Origin: Gnetum montanum
Lineage: Eukaryota > Streptophyta > Gnetopsida > Gnetales > Gnetaceae
Assembly: GCA_015680685.1 (NCBI GenBank)
Contig: MNCI01027230.1
Coordinates: 474,500 to 538,499 of the forward strand
Direction of reading: 5' to 3'
Length of the DNA stretch: 64,000 nucleotides
The position numbers were made by a program, and so were the translations under genes. The notes beneath the pieces were generated by a model. That model made no database searches, was not told where the DNA came from, and was given only the letters and a program-made list of their open reading frames with translations. Shown here piece by piece: positions 23,422 through 36,795 of the stretch (position 1 is its first letter; each line of letters begins with the position of its first letter).

Positions 23422-26030
23422 GCCTAAAATGATTCTAGAAATGGTGATTTTGGTGATGTCTTTTCTAGTGATGTTGATGCTGACATTGGAGTGAGCTTTA
23501 GCATCACCATGATTTTGTAACCTTGGAAGTGTGGGTACAACATTTGGAATTAGTCATATTTTATTATGCTAAAATCTTTCAATTAAAGATATTGCAATAG
23601 TTTCATTTGGGATTGATGTGTCAATAAAAAGTCCAAAGTTCTTCAACCTTTCATGACATTGTTTGTGAACTTTACAATTAATGGTTGATCGGAATGGTTG
23701 GATTAGCCACCACCTAAAACTATGATGCAAGACTCATTTTATGTTCCTCATTCTTCTTACCCTTTTCCATGTGAGATATTTTCCAACTCCACTTCTATAC
23801 TTTTTTGTAACACTTTTTAGTAGATTTTCTACCTTTTTAGACAAATTTCTTATTAACCTACCACCTTCAAGATTGTAGTCCTGGATGGACCGATATCAAT
23901 GGCATGCCCAAATGCAAGTTGATCCAAATCAGATAGGTTTGCAAATATAGTAATAATTTTTGTAATGATATTTTAAATTTAATGGGTCCTTGTTTGCTAA
24001 TTTTTACCCAAGTAACTATAGTAAACTTCTATAATTAAACTGTTGCTAATTAGCCTTTATAGTGAGGGAAAATGGATGTAGTGGGTATCGCTTTTTTTTC
24101 TCATTTTTTTCAATTTAAATATGATTTTATCTTATGATGAAAGGGTTGGCCTTATCCCTGTTATCATGGGGCAGGAATGGTTTCTTTGGGTTTCACCAAG
24201 TGTTTTTTGCATTTCATATGAGGTGTTGGTTGGAAGGACATATCATGTGTCGGGGTTGATACCTTCCTTTAAGTTTGACATCATTTGAGTTGGATGACTC
24301 CCTAGATTTAATGATGTTTAAACCTATACAAGAAGTGTACTCTTGAAGCTTATCTTGGGCTATGCTCCAAGGATGTTGGTAGTTTCCCTAATTCCTTCCC
24401 ATGGTACAAGGATCATGGAACACTCTAGGTGTTCTAAGGAGCAATAGGGATTCTCCTCCTCTTTTTTCTTCTCATTATACCCTTATAGAACAACATGGGG
24501 CTTGATTCTATAGTGGTTGAAGATATGTAGGTAGCCTAGATTAGATAGTTTGACTATGGTGCTGTGTTGAACCTTGTGCTAGGTTGTGAGGCATCTTGGA
24601 ATGGGGTACCTCTTGTAGATACATTGTCATCCTCCCACTGATGATGTTTATAGGATTCTTTGTTTACATGCTTGCTTGTCCTTGTTCAGAGCCGTAGTTC
24701 TCCTAGAGGTGTATATCCAACTTTAAAAAATTTGGGTGTAGAACATGCTTCCTTTTAGATATATGAAGTGGATGCATTGCCTGCTTGAAGAAATAGTTCT
24801 TAGTTTTTTCACTTCAAATCCATTAGATCTAAGGAAATTCATTTGGATGCTGGATAACATTGTCACAGCATTGTTACATGATCTATCAATTTTTGGTCGA
24901 AGATCATGAAAAAGAATATGAAACCAACCTAACACATGTTGATTTGCAATTGATGATTGATCCTTTAATAGATGATCAGTTAGTCACTACACCATTATTT
25001 TTAATTATTTTTATATAGTAAATATGTAAAATTAATAAAAGCTCTACCTATGTATTATCTATTGAGTTTTTTATCCTTTGGGATTTTGTAGATTTTGATG
25101 TGGGAGTTATGTTAGGCTAGGAAAAGAAGAGGCATACTCTTGATACTCTTCTCTTTACCAAAAGAGCTGCATTCTTATAACTTAGAGAGTGTATAGTTTC
25201 AAAAGAAGAGAAGTTTAAGAATATTCAATTTTATGATTTAACTCAAGTATATACTCTTTCAAATGAAGAGGAGATCATGGAGATTCCATTTAGTGCAATG
25301 CATCTAAGATGATCGTAACCAAGAAATTCCATTTGCTAGGTTATCGTTTGGTAATTTTGATCTCGGCTTATTATGTTACCTAAGTTTACAAGATTTGAAA
25401 AGATTTTGTTATCATGAAGTGTGAACATTATCTCTATTAGCCATAATGATGCAAGGGAATACAATTGATGTATTGTGCAAAGAGATAGTGTGAAATAGCA
25501 TCTATTTAACAATGAGATATTAGTTTGTTAGGAAAAACCTTTGATCTATAAACTCCAGGTTACGAATTTGATTGTAGTGGGTACTAATGGAATATAATCA
25601 AACTTTACTTATGCTATATTTCTTAGGGGTAGATATCATCAAGAAAAGTATCGGGTTTCTAGATTTACAATAGAAATCAAATGCATGTGTTGATTTTCTA
25701 GTTTATCTTGATGATGCATAGAAAATGTGTCGAAATATAGGTTTTGCTTTGGATTCTTCACAATGAAGTTAAGTAAAATCATGAATTTAACATTGCTACT
25801 ATAGTGTATTGAGTAGCAATGTAGCTAGGGCAAAGAATCTTGCAATTTTGCATTATTGTAGGCTAAATCTTCCAAATGCAATAGATAGTATTTAGCAAAA
25901 ATAAAGCAAAATTAATGCTTTCATTAGCAAATTTGCAACAATTTTTGCAAATTTTAGGAAAACATGATTTTGGGGGTTTTCCTTGCAAAGAACATTACAT
26001 GGAAAGAACATGACTCAAGATTTTGATAAG
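23422..26030. other. Decayed spacer, nothing recognised
   Basis: About 2.6 kb of AT-rich sequence with scattered short ORFs and no family signature. A plus-strand frame near 24,748-24,905 is open for about 55 codons but matches nothing I know. Confidence 0.4.
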
Positions 26031-26480
26031 AAAGTGCTTTCACCAAGCACTTAAGTGTTGAGAAAGGATAAGGTAATGTTACATGTCAAAAGTGTTGTTT
26101 GACATGAAACATTAAGGGTTTTAATGTAAGAGCATGACATTTTTGCCAAACATTGCATTAAGGAAAGAGTAACATTCTACATCAAAAGGGGATAATGTAA
26201 AATGTCAAAGTTGTAAACATTTTTGCCAAATGCTTGACTTTAGTTTTAACATTCCACATCAATTTATAGCAATTAGAAATATTCTACGTAATAAAGCCAA
26301 AGAAAATCTTAACATAGATGTTTTTGCCAAATACCTATAAACTAATAAGTATGAGAGTGATGTTTTACATTAGAGTTATATTTTGAATGTAAGATATCAA
26401 GGTTATGAGCTAGAAATTGATGTATCATGTAGAAAACTCAAGATAATTTTGATGTGAGAATAAGGTGACTTGAAGATGTT
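26030..26480. repeat. Field of short dyads, possible LTR remnant
   Basis: AAGTGCTT-N5-AAGCACTT (about 26,033-26,053) and ATGTCAAA-N7-TTTGACAT (26,083-26,105) are perfect inverted repeats, followed by several ATGTCAAA and TTTTGCCAAA words. Very similar words occur in the LTR at 34,512-35,868 and its partner at 45,440. It may be the U3 of the 3' LTR of the same minus-strand element, but the LTR edges could not be found. Confidence 0.35.
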
Positions 26481-26534
26481 TTAACATTTAAATAATGTTT
26501 TAACACAAGCCTGTTTTTTTTATGCTAAAATTAT

Positions 26535-29500
26535 TTGTTATGTTTAATGGATGGTGTAGGATCTAGTCTTATAATTGGGCCTATGTACTTTTTCCTTGTC
26601 AATGAAAGAAACATCCTAGAGAATAAGTGTAGGAAAGTAGGTCTAATATTTAGTAAATCACTTTTTGATGACAACATGCTGATGTTACCTAAACTATGGG
26701 CAAGGAAGGAAGTTGCAAAATTTTTAAAGATTGGCATCACCCACATCCACATGGTGGTTTGGACTAGGTTGGGCAAAGGAGTAATTTTACTAGCTTTGGA
26801 GACAATTCTTTTGGGATTCTCTACTGAGTTCACTAAAATAATTTTTGAGCTATGGTTAGATATTGAAGAGTTATCCAAGGACATCCTAGTTTAGAAGAGA
26901 TGCTTGGATAAGGTGTGGGAGTGAAGAAAGAATGAGCAATTTAGTGTTGATGGCACATTGCTGTTGGAAACTTAGATTTTCAACGAAATGTCTAACCCGC
27001 TAGACTTCCAAATTTTTGATGAGAAGAGTTAGAAGTTCAAGAGTTAAGTATATTTAGCCTTTTATTGCCTAAAAGAACTAATCTTGAAGTTTTATTATAC
27101 AGATTTAATAATTTAGATGCATAGAGTCCTGACCATTTGACATTTCTACAAAACTTGCTACAAGATCTCTCCTAGCATCTAAATTGGAGATCTTAGGTGA
27201 TGTCCCATTTTAATGCATAGTACAAGGTGTTGAGATTTCACAAGTTCTGGAATAAGTATAATAATTGGGGTTTGCTTTATCCACTATGGAATAAATTCTA
27301 TGAAGAGAACATAGAGTGGCCAAAGAGGTTAAGGATCATCTTGAGGCCAAAGGGTAAGAAAACGTTAATCAATTTTTATGTATTTTTGTTGTTTTTGAAG
27401 TTAAGCAAAAGATGAAATTAGTTAATAGTGATTTATGCTTACTTTCAGCTCAAATAAGTATTAATGATGCTAAATTTATTAACATTATGGAAGCAATGGA
27501 GGAATTTGAGGTGAGGTGCACTAGTGAGGTGCAAAACGTCCAAAACTGGTTGTTTGAAGAAGAAGGTGTAAAATATTTTGGGAAGTTTGACAAGATGGGG
27601 ATTTTGTGAGCTTTAGGTTTAAAGCATCCCTACCCTAGCATATTAGAATGTAGAGGTTTAATAAAGAGTTATTTGATAACAAAGAAAGTTTTTGTTATGC
27701 ATGTAGACCAGAAGCAATGGATCATCACTTGGGATCTAGCTATAGTGAAGTATTGGATAGGATTCCCAAAGTAGGACATAAAGATTGATAGTTTAAAGTT
27801 GAATTTAGTAGAACTGATAGTTGTTAAGGAGTGGGTTGGGTTAGAGAAGAGGAACACCATCAACATCCACAAAGGAAGAAATAAAAAATTTAAAAAGTTA
27901 TTTCCTTTGTTCATTGAAAGACTTTTTTGTAATAAGATAGGACAGAAATGGGAGCTAGTTCCTAAGTGGTTGTATAGGCTATATGGGATAATGACTTAAG
28001 TGAGGACAATTGACTAGGAACTGATGATCTATCAAGGAGTAGTGGAAGAGATTGAAAAATTATCTTAGGAGGATAAAAAAGGAAAGAAAAAAATTGTATG
28101 CAAGTGGCTCAATTTTGGGTTTTATTATTATGGGCTAATAAAGGTTGTAGCCATATTATATGCCCAAGGAGGAGAGAAGTAAGTTAATGTTTCTTCAGAC
28201 ATAGACTTTAGGTCCCCATGATGCTAACACTTGCGAAGTTTGATGTTAATCTATAATATTAGAGGTGGTAATCCTTTGTCCTTGGCATAAAAAACCAGAG
28301 AAGAGGTTAGGTCCTTAGTGTCTGATCATATTTAGGAACCTCAGAAGAAAATAAGCAAAGATGCAGAAGTAGGAAAGGAAGGGATTATGAAGAGCACCTT
28401 CATAACTTTGGAAAAAGGATGGATGTTAAAAAAGAGGAAACCTTTTTTTGAGGAGAAAATCTCCTCCAAAATCCTAGAAGTCAAAGTATCCCACAAGAAA
28501 TTAGAGATGTAAATAAGAAAGTATTTTTATGAGATTTTGTAATTTTTGTGCTAATTATCATTAACACGGTGTAGTTTCTAATTTTGATATCACAAAAAAA
28601 ATATGTCATGCTAACACTTAGCTATTTTTACTTACAGAAGCTACTCGAGATAGAAGAGCACTAGAATGGGAAGCGAAGAGGCCACGTTTCAACCTTCCTT
28701 CGATTCTCAAAGGCCAAAAGGAAGGTATGAGTTAAGATAAAAGGGATTTCCTTCATGCCGTTTTTTCATTAGAGGAAAATGAAGAAGATGAAGAAAGTAC
28801 ATCTTTTTCTCGCCTCTTCAATTTAAACCTCAATGAAGTAGGTTAAGAAGAATAAGAGGGTAGGGACAAAGGAAGGGAAAAAATTCCATAGTTTGAGATC
28901 CCTATTGAAACTTCAATAGATGCCACTCCATCATTAAGCAAACTAATTTTGAGTGATGCAAAGGTTTGCAAGTGGATCAAGAAGGTAACAAGTTTCAAGA
29001 TTTCCACATCATATGATAAGTGTGAATGACGTTGCATCAAAAGTTTGTATTTTGATTATATTGATGTTAAAGAGAGTTAATCATTTTCTTATCTTTGTTA
29101 GAGATGTAAAGGAAAATTTGGGCTATCATGAAAAACAAGCAAATGATGTTGGAGGGCTTGCTAGAGGATATGAAAACAAAAGTTGAAATTAATGTCCCTA
29201 AGAAAAAGAAAGTTAGGACCATTATTACAATAGAATAAAATTCACTATTAGAGGCAAAGAATGTGATGCTCTCTTGTTTGTCATGTAGAAATAAAGGTAA
29301 AGTTAGATAAGGATCATGTTACATTTCATGATCTAGTAGTAAACATTGACATAATAGTAGAGAAGGTTGCTATTGATAAAATAAGTGTTGCCCTCAACTA
29401 TGCTAAGGACATGGGAGTATTGGCAATGGAACACACTAATACCAATGTCATACTTCTAGATTCATTTGAGCAAACACAAAAGTACAAATAAGAGCAAAAA

Positions 29501-30290
29501 AGGAAAATAAAGATGTTATCTAAGTAGGTGGAGCTTTGGAAGTAGAAATTAGAGGCAGCAACATGGTTAGACAAAACCATCCTTTCCATGAATATTGGAG
29601 AGAAATGTATAAATTTGTAGAGTTTGGAAGTGTGCTAATGGAAAGGAAGCGATTAGCCTTGGCAATTACATGCTCCATGATCAGTCTAAGGAACTTAGTA
29701 GTAGCATGGAAGAGTTGAGACAAAAAGAATTAGCCTAATGAGTAGTGGTACAAAAGAGAGTACCACAAATTGTTGAAGGAAAATAAAATTTTATATTTGG
29801 ATAAGAAAATAAGATATCTATTTATTAAGTAGACTAAGTAAGGAGAAGTATTTGAGGATTTTGTGCATAGTGTGGTGATTACTACAACAAAGGAAGAACA
29901 AAGAGATCCCTAGGAGGAACTTGCAAAAGAAGGGGATGATGATGATATCACCCTAAAAGAATTAAAGGCTCATAAGGAAGAGTGGACAAGAATTCTATTA
30001 AAGATTCCAAGCTTAGCATTTGATAGATTAGATATAGCCAAGATAAGCTTGGAGAAGATAGAATAGCATATACTAAAGATCTTCAGAGAAATGTAGGGTA
30101 GGCATCAAAACTTTAGGTAATTGTTTTATCTTATTTAATCTAAATGATAAAATTAAATTAAACTAACTTGTTTGTTCTGACTTTTATGTGCAGATACTTG
30201 GAAAAGAAACCAAAGACTAGTAGAAAAGCCTACTTTGATACAGGTTGATAAAGAAGTAAAGAAAGAAGCTACTAGAGATAAATAAGTTCA
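26535..30290 (+). pseudogene. Unknown plus-strand ORF remnant, apparently spliced, antisense to the gag-protease next to it
   Basis: Open stretches on + at 26,535-26,894 (119 codons), 27,412-27,609 and 27,610-28,000 (with a few stops) read as ordinary protein, with pieces such as KLFPLFIERLF and KWELVPKWLYRLYG. Further right, intron-like borders appear: an acceptor CTTACAG ending at 28,637, and a full candidate intron 30,117-30,193 (AG|GTAATT ... GTGCAG|AT, 77 bp). I do not recognise the protein. The neighbouring gag and protease at 30,980-33,260 read on minus, so this lies between protease and 3' LTR in antisense. Such antisense extra ORFs are known in some plant Tat-lineage gypsy elements. 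Alternatively it is a host gene fragment. Confidence 0.45.
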
Positions 30291-30979
30291 TTGAGCATTA
30301 TATATTTTTCTTTGTATTCAATTTTTGCATCATTTGTGTTTGAAATAGATTTTTGTAAAATGTCAAGTGTGTTTAACATTAGAATAAGATGTCATACCAA
30401 GAGTTATGAAGTGTGATAGCTATACAAAGTTTATGAAAATAAAGAGTCTTTTCATGTCATTTTTGAGTTAGCCATCTTTATGCAATTGATAGCTAGAATT
30501 AGTGTGACACATCAAAGCCAATAACTACTTATAAACTTAAAGTTGCCCACTAACAATAAGCGATTAAGAGAAAGTTTCAATAAACTGTTAGCATTGGACT
30601 TGTTCACTAACTATCATTTCTTGATGATAGCAAATAATAGAAAAAGATTAGTTAAAGAAAATCCTAACAGGTGCTAGTAGACATCTACCACCTCATGGCA
30701 AACAAGGAAGAAAAAGCTTATGCATATAAGATTACTAGGGTTGTAATAAACTTTCGAGTAGTTGAATAAGAAGGATAAGGAAAATCCTTTTTCTTAGGAA
30801 GGATATGTCTAGTTCTCCAAAGCCCAAGTCAATGAACTCAATGTTATTATTAAATCGATAGTAACCTTGAATTTTTTAGGAGAATAGGAAATTGTAGGTT
30901 TACCTATAGGTTCAAGCTTAATATTAGCTAATTTGTTACTAAGTTGATAAGATTGGACTTCTTAATCTAGGCAAGAAAT

Positions 30980-31600
30980 TGTTGGGATTTTTTTGTCTGT
31001 AAAGATGACTATCTCATGTATATCTCTTAGTATATGGTTTAAAATAGAGCTTGATGTTGAGCAAGTGAAGCCTGTCCTAGTATACTATTGACACCAGAAC
31101 ACTCACGATCACCATAAAAATGACTTTAGATTGAATAGTATCACCTACCATGAAAGATAATCTAACAAAACTTATAACCTCTACTCATGTATTGTTAAAG
31201 GAAATAAGGTTAGTATAAGTTTCATTAAAAAATACTTGATCACTAAGATTGAGATGCTTGATAGTAGTTTATGTGATCACGTTTGATCCAACATTGTCAT
31301 CAACATGCATTAGTGGAATTGAAGCTTTAGAAGACACCTTGATGGTGATGTAGAGTGGCAACAAATAAACATTTCTTTTTCAAATTAGTCTTGATATTCT
31401 TACCACATAAGTTTAGACTATCTAATCCATAATGATGGACTTGAAGAAAAGAAGATATGAATTTTTTCCAAGTAGAAATGTCACTTGGGACCATGATTCT
31501 TTTAATAACATCATATAGTACAACATGATGTTCCTTAGAGATTTCCATGAGGTCATACAAGAACAAGTTGGTACCTTTAGAATGAATAATGGTGGTCATC
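30980..31600 (-). pseudogene. Gypsy protease region and linker (Tat/Ogre-like), decayed
   Basis: An open stretch 31,599-31,327 contains KGTNLFLYDLMEISKEHHV. This resembles the segment before the protease in Tat/Ogre-type gypsy polyproteins (alternating hydrophobic, then a K/QHRxAL-like phrase). Downstream in a decayed frame come DDNVGSNVIT, the degraded active site where family members have VDNGSALNV, then SFMVGDTIQSKVIFMV. Stops stand mainly where the family has Q or W. It belongs with the gag at 31,700-33,260. Confidence 0.55.
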
Positions 31601-31699
31601 TATTGCAAGATCATATTGTCTATAGGTTGAGATGCTTGTAGAGTAGGTGCTATCATAATTGGTTGTATAGGATTCAAAGAAGGTTGGAGGCTACTTCAG

Positions 31700-33260
31700 G
31701 AAGTAGTCTCCTATTGTTGTTGGAAGAAAACCTTCTTTACTATCCTAGAAGATTGCTTGTGTGCATTATTAGCCTTCTCTTTTTGTTTAGCTACATGTGA
31801 CTTGTTGATATGTTGACTACATGTAAGGATTTTTACATGAGATGAGGGAAAAGAATTAGGGGATGTTTAGGATGTAGTGGATGGAGAAGTGCTTTGAGGT
31901 TCACTATAAAATAGAACAGAGTGAGAAGTAGATGGATGCATAGGTTACATGGGAGTAAAAGAATGAATTGGTTTGGATAGTGTAGTGGTATAGTAAGATT
32001 AATGGATCATATAAGGTTTTTTAGGTTATAGTGATAACTAACTAGGCTATTCTGATTAGACAAGTGAACGATGTAAGGCTTCTTGGGTGAAGACTTAAGA
32101 GCTTTATATTTAGCCTTGAAAGTTAAACTTGTGTCTTGAGCTCCCAAGGGATTCTAAAAAACTTTAAGTTATTGGTTATCTAGATTCATAGTGGATGGAT
32201 CACTATTCATCACTACCTTTTCCTTATCAATAAACTCCTAGATGCCATCCTTTAGATTCTTATAGTTTTGTATGTCATGTATAGTAGTCTCATGATAGTA
32301 GCATTACTTTCAGTAGTCATACCACTTAGGTACCTCAGGATCACCTTCTTTTCTTTGAGAAGGATCCATAGCAATTAGCCAAATGCAACAATAGCACACT
32401 CTTGCTTAATAAGAGACTTCCTTCTTCTTAAGGTGGTCATCCCTAAGAATATTATTTAAAAGTATAGAGTACCTCATAGGTATCTTGGTGTACTAGTCTC
32501 TACTCTTTTAAGGCTTGCATTGTTGAGTGGAAGAGGAAGCAACTAAGGGAATGTTTTTTTGTCCCTTAGAGAAAGAAGAAACACCTACAGAAGTGGGTTG
32601 TCCTTTCTCTTGTTTAGCATCCTTGTTAGGCTTATTATGGATTGACATACTCTTTGATGATTGCAATGAATATATGCTTCTTTAATATGTTTAGCAACCA
32701 AAAAAGAATCATCCAAAGAGTGAGGGTTGTGATAACTCATCCTTTTCTAAATGTAATCAATCACTATAGCTTTAAAGATGTCTTGTAGATGGCATTTCTT
32801 TAAATGATATGATAGTTTTTTTGATGCTACTATTCATCTAAAAATGAATTTATCAATGGGCTTATTCGGAGCTTGTTTAATGGTAATGAAAGACATCGTG
32901 CTTATACTTTGGGGCATATTGAACTTGAAGTGTTCAATGAAAGTTGCAAGTAGTTACTATAGAGAGATGATAAATCCTTGTGCTAAGAACCTATACTATT
33001 CCAAATCTCTTGCAAAAAGAGAATTTGAAAAGCATCTTAGCATAATATGTGGATAAGAGGCCAAAAGCATATATTCATTTCTGAATATGAGCACATGATT
33101 GATGAGGTTCCACATTTTACTATTATACTTAGTGAAATTAGGTAGCAAAACTTCCTTAGGCAAGATGGGAAAAGGAATTTCAAAGCTTATGAGGTCAATT
33201 AAGATCCATTCCAAGGAAATAGAAGAATTTTCTTACATGCTTAGTGCCTTTGCCATTTAA
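31700..33260 (-). pseudogene. Gypsy gag remnant
   Basis: The minus ORF 33,214-32,996 reads ...PFPILPKEVLLPNFTKYNSK then MLLASYPHIMLRCFSNSLF. This is the start of a plant Retrotrans_gag domain (LPxFxKYDG, then LMxxxFxxSLxGxAL). Lower down, near 32,340-32,220, DPSQRKEGDPEVPKWYDY followed by CYYHETTIHDIQNYKNLKDGI resembles the zinc-knuckle and linker of Tat-type gag, with the last Cys replaced by Tyr. Frameshifts and stops interrupt it. Its 5' LTR would be the one at 34,512-35,868. Confidence 0.6.
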
Positions 33261-34511
33261 TCTTCATTATTTTGAAGATAGAGCATTGTGTTGGTAAGCA
33301 GTGCCAACAATTGTGGATTAGTTCTCGAGGAGTTGATAGTAGATGGAAGTGTAGCAGTGGGTAAGAATGTTAAGGAAGGGTGCACATAGGGGATGGATCC
33401 AAGGTTGTAAGACCATGTATAGCCATTGAGATTGGACTGTATTAGTATACTAGAAAAGAAAACATGTTGGTAGGTACAGGAATGCTAAATGGTAGGCTAA
33501 AAGGTGGTATCGTAGGTTATGGTTGAGGAAAAGAATGGATAGTTATAAAAGGTAGAATATAGGATTGAAAAATGGAGCATGGACTACTAACATTATTGGG
33601 TAAAAGTAGCTAGTATGGTAAAGTAGAGATTGTGGGAAGGCTAAAACTTTTAGTAGTAAGTGAAATAGATCTAGGTGTAGTACTCTAAGTAGCTAAGATG
33701 CTAATATTGTAAATGTGGTGACAGAGAGGTTTTCTTTTACCAAACTCCCATGTTGGTTGCTCTTCATCTTCATCTATCAGGTGGATGTTAGACTTGGAGG
33801 AAACACTTCCTCTCCTTCCTCTAAGAGTAATATGTGGATCAAGAGATCTCTAGGATGTTCTTTATTCTAGCTTCTTTGATCTTGCATCTTTCTTGGATCC
33901 ATGATGAATTTTTCTATCTCCTTAGCCTCCTCCTCATCTAGTTCAATTGGATGATTCAGATTAGGAAGAAAGGATGGTAGATCATTAGTGCATTCATATT
34001 TTTCCATGAGCTTAAATATATATGGTGTCAGAATATAGCCTAGCTCAATTTGGCATAGGCTATTTTGTAATCTTTTAGGCTTTGTCCTCTAAAAATGCTT
34101 GATTTCCCCTCTAATCCATAAGATTTTAGATCTTAGAGAAACTCAAGGTTGATGATGATGCCATAGTAGCAATTGTAGAAATGATGTGATTTAATAGGGC
34201 TATTATTGATGTATCCATTCATACTTGAAAATAAGTTCATACTTGAAATAAAAGGTGAGAAACTACAAATGACATGACCTTGATGCTTTTGACGTGGCAT
34301 GTCAGCAAGAGTTAAATAGAGGAAAAATCTAGTCATGACATTAGACTTAGAAAGAAACAATATGAAATTTGTATATTAACATGGCATGTTAGTAGAACTT
34401 AGAAAGTAAAAAAAAAAGGTAAAAAAAAATAGAGAGTATATCATACAAATAACATAAAGTTTCCTAGAGTCCTTTTTGTAGTGCTAGAAAGATGCTGCAG
34501 TAGGAATCATT
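33261..34511. other. Untranslated leader region of the minus-strand gag element
   Basis: This lies between the readable gag and the LTR. No conserved coding was read. The primer-binding site next to the LTR could not be identified. Confidence 0.35.
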
Positions 34512-35868
34512 GTAATACCAAGATTTGACACAACCTAACATGAAATTAAGCCATGTAATCTCATGGCCATAAAATGATCTAGGAAAATTAATTTTTAATT
34601 AATCTTTCTCATATAAAAAGGGAAATTACAGATCATGAAAAAACTCAAACAATCAAAGCTAAACATTTTTGCCAAACATTAGTGAATTAAAAGTAGAGGA
34701 GAGAGCACATGCATGGAATACCCACTAAGAAAATGAGCAAAAGATGCATCTAATGTAGAGAAAAATGAAATAGAGGGTTTTATAACATGAAAAAGATAAA
34801 GGAGCATACATGTGGTTGGTAGTAAAAAAATGCTTAAAATGAGATAGATCTAGAAAAAGCTAAACCTAAAAGGAAAAGGCTAGAAATAGATCTAAAATGA
34901 ATCTAGATATAACCTAGATATAGAAAAATAAAAAGGGGTATATCCAGATTACAAAGAAAATAAGAAGATATGAACCTACTAAAAATATTTCAAGAGGTGT
35001 AATAGGAGTCATGACATCCAAGAAGGAGCTTTTTTACATTGTTCTTTCTCTTTCTCTAATGCATGTACTTGATGTAGATTTGGTTGGACTAATTGTAGAT
35101 TTGGTGACTGATGAAGTAGAAAGATAGGTAAAATTGGTGTGTTGACTAATTCTCAATGTGTTGAGAGGATAGAATGAAGGAAATATAAAATGTCAATAGT
35201 GAAAAGGCAAGAGAAACTAGGGGATTTAATTATCTTTAGAGGAAGAGAGATAAAAAGAGAAGTTATTTTGTTGAGAGGTAGAGTCTTTGGAAAAGATTTT
35301 CAAATCACCAATTGTAAAGAATGATAGCTTGAGTGATAATGCTCAATAAATATTGATAAAATTTCAATCACCAAAAAGCCAAATAGATGGTTATAAATGC
35401 CAATTAGCCCCTTTTTATCTAGGGATATCCTCCTATTTATTGGCCAAAAAGACCTTGTAGATCATGGAGAAAGAGAACATTGGGACTCATAGATAGGAGA
35501 ATGGACATGTAGAGAGTTTGATACGAGGATTGATGTTAAGCATCAAATGCACGATTGATGCTGAATGTCAAAAAGTTGATGTGCTATGAAAGATGAGATT
35601 TGATGTTGGATGCCAAAAGTGGAATTAATGTTAGATGTCAAAATCTAGAAATAAAGTTTATGTTGGAACTAACATTGAATTTCAGAACTATAAGCTACAA
35701 AGGATGAACCAAAATGACATTGATGATAATGTAAAATGTCAAACTATGTTATAGATGATGAAGAATGTTGAGTCTAGACTGCTGAAGATCGCTTTGATAC
35801 TAAAAAGCCATAGAATATACCCAAGACACTAACTTATGCAAAAAGATCCAAAGTAGATACAACACTTG
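34512..35868 (-). repeat. LTR of family F (minus copy, about 1.36 kb)
   Basis: The reverse complement aligns along its length with 45,440-46,836. It starts TGT(A/T)..TTTGTA/TACTTTGG, followed by ACATAAGTTAG(A/T)GTC, CATTCTATGGCTT, a field of (A)TGTCA dyads, a TATA-like (C)AATAAATAGGAGGATAT, AATTGGTGAT(T/G)TGAAAATC and CCATGAGATTGCTTAG-like blocks. It is probably the 5' LTR of the minus-strand gag-protease remnant to its left. Its outer edge abuts the integrase remnant at 35,871, so the element probably inserted into that older element. Confidence 0.65.
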
Positions 35869-35870
35869 CA

Positions 35871-36795
35871 TATTCTAAAATATTCCTTGATCAGGTTTAC
35901 TTAAAAGTTTGTGGTGGATACTTAGATTCACACTCCTTAGCTACTTGCATCATTTCTTTTGCACATTGGTGACCAAAATTATCCAATGATGCCTATCGCC
36001 TAGTCAAGAAATGCAATACTTACCAAAGAAATTTAGATCTTATCTTCATTCCTTTGTAGGAGCTTAACATGTCTTAAATTACATGGTCTTTTCAAAAATC
36101 ATAACCTTCTTCGGTGTACCTCTCCAAGTTACAACTAATAATTTCTAAAGTTCAAACGTAAGGAGGTAGCTAATTTCTATTTCATGTATCACATCATATG
36201 TTTCTTTTCATCATCCTATTATCCTTAGTGTAATAGTTAGGCTAGGTCCATGAATAAAATTCTCATATGATTTCTCCAAATCATGATCAATGAAACCTAA
36301 TGCAATTGGCACATGTAATTATCTTATACCCTATGGATCTATCATATCAATTTCTATATAGCTACTGGTCATATCTCATACTTTCTAACATATGGTTCTT
36401 AGGAATTATTACTAGTTGGGTTATGTGTTCCATCTCTCCATGTTGCTTTGCATAATTGGTATTGAGATTAGGATAACAATAGCATGCGATGCATTGAGTT
36501 GAATCTTCTCAAAGAATAATGACAAGCTACTCTTCAAGACCTACATGAATATCAAGTAGATATTTATCATCATTACTTGAAACTTGTCTGAATTAGAGAG
36601 ATTCATGAGGGTGATCTAGTTCTTCATCATTTTCTAAATTGCAAAGATACAAAGTTCCCTTCCAACTAGTAGGTTTATTTCTTGGTGGTTCAATGTCTAC
36701 AAAATGGCTCCTACATTTTGTCTAATTTGGAAGGAAATTAGTTTTTAGATCCTATTAATAGAGACTTCCTCAAGTGCTACTACATGTAGCCAACT
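35871..36795 (+). pseudogene. Ty3/gypsy integrase remnant
   Basis: In frame with 35,907 the sequence reads VCGGYL, AHW-stop-PKLSNDAYRLVKKCNTYQR, the H2C2 zinc-binding arm of gypsy integrases. Later pieces in shifted frames are FFGVPLQVTTNNF (36,107-, family FGxPxxIxSDxGxxF), SSSYYP-stop-CNS (36,208-, family SSPYYPQxNGQ) and LDPINRDFLKCYY (about 36,745-36,785, the integrase C-terminal end in Tat/Athila-like elements). All are in the right order over about 920 bp, with at least two frameshifts. No reverse transcriptase is visible to the left because the F-family LTR intervenes. Confidence 0.75.
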
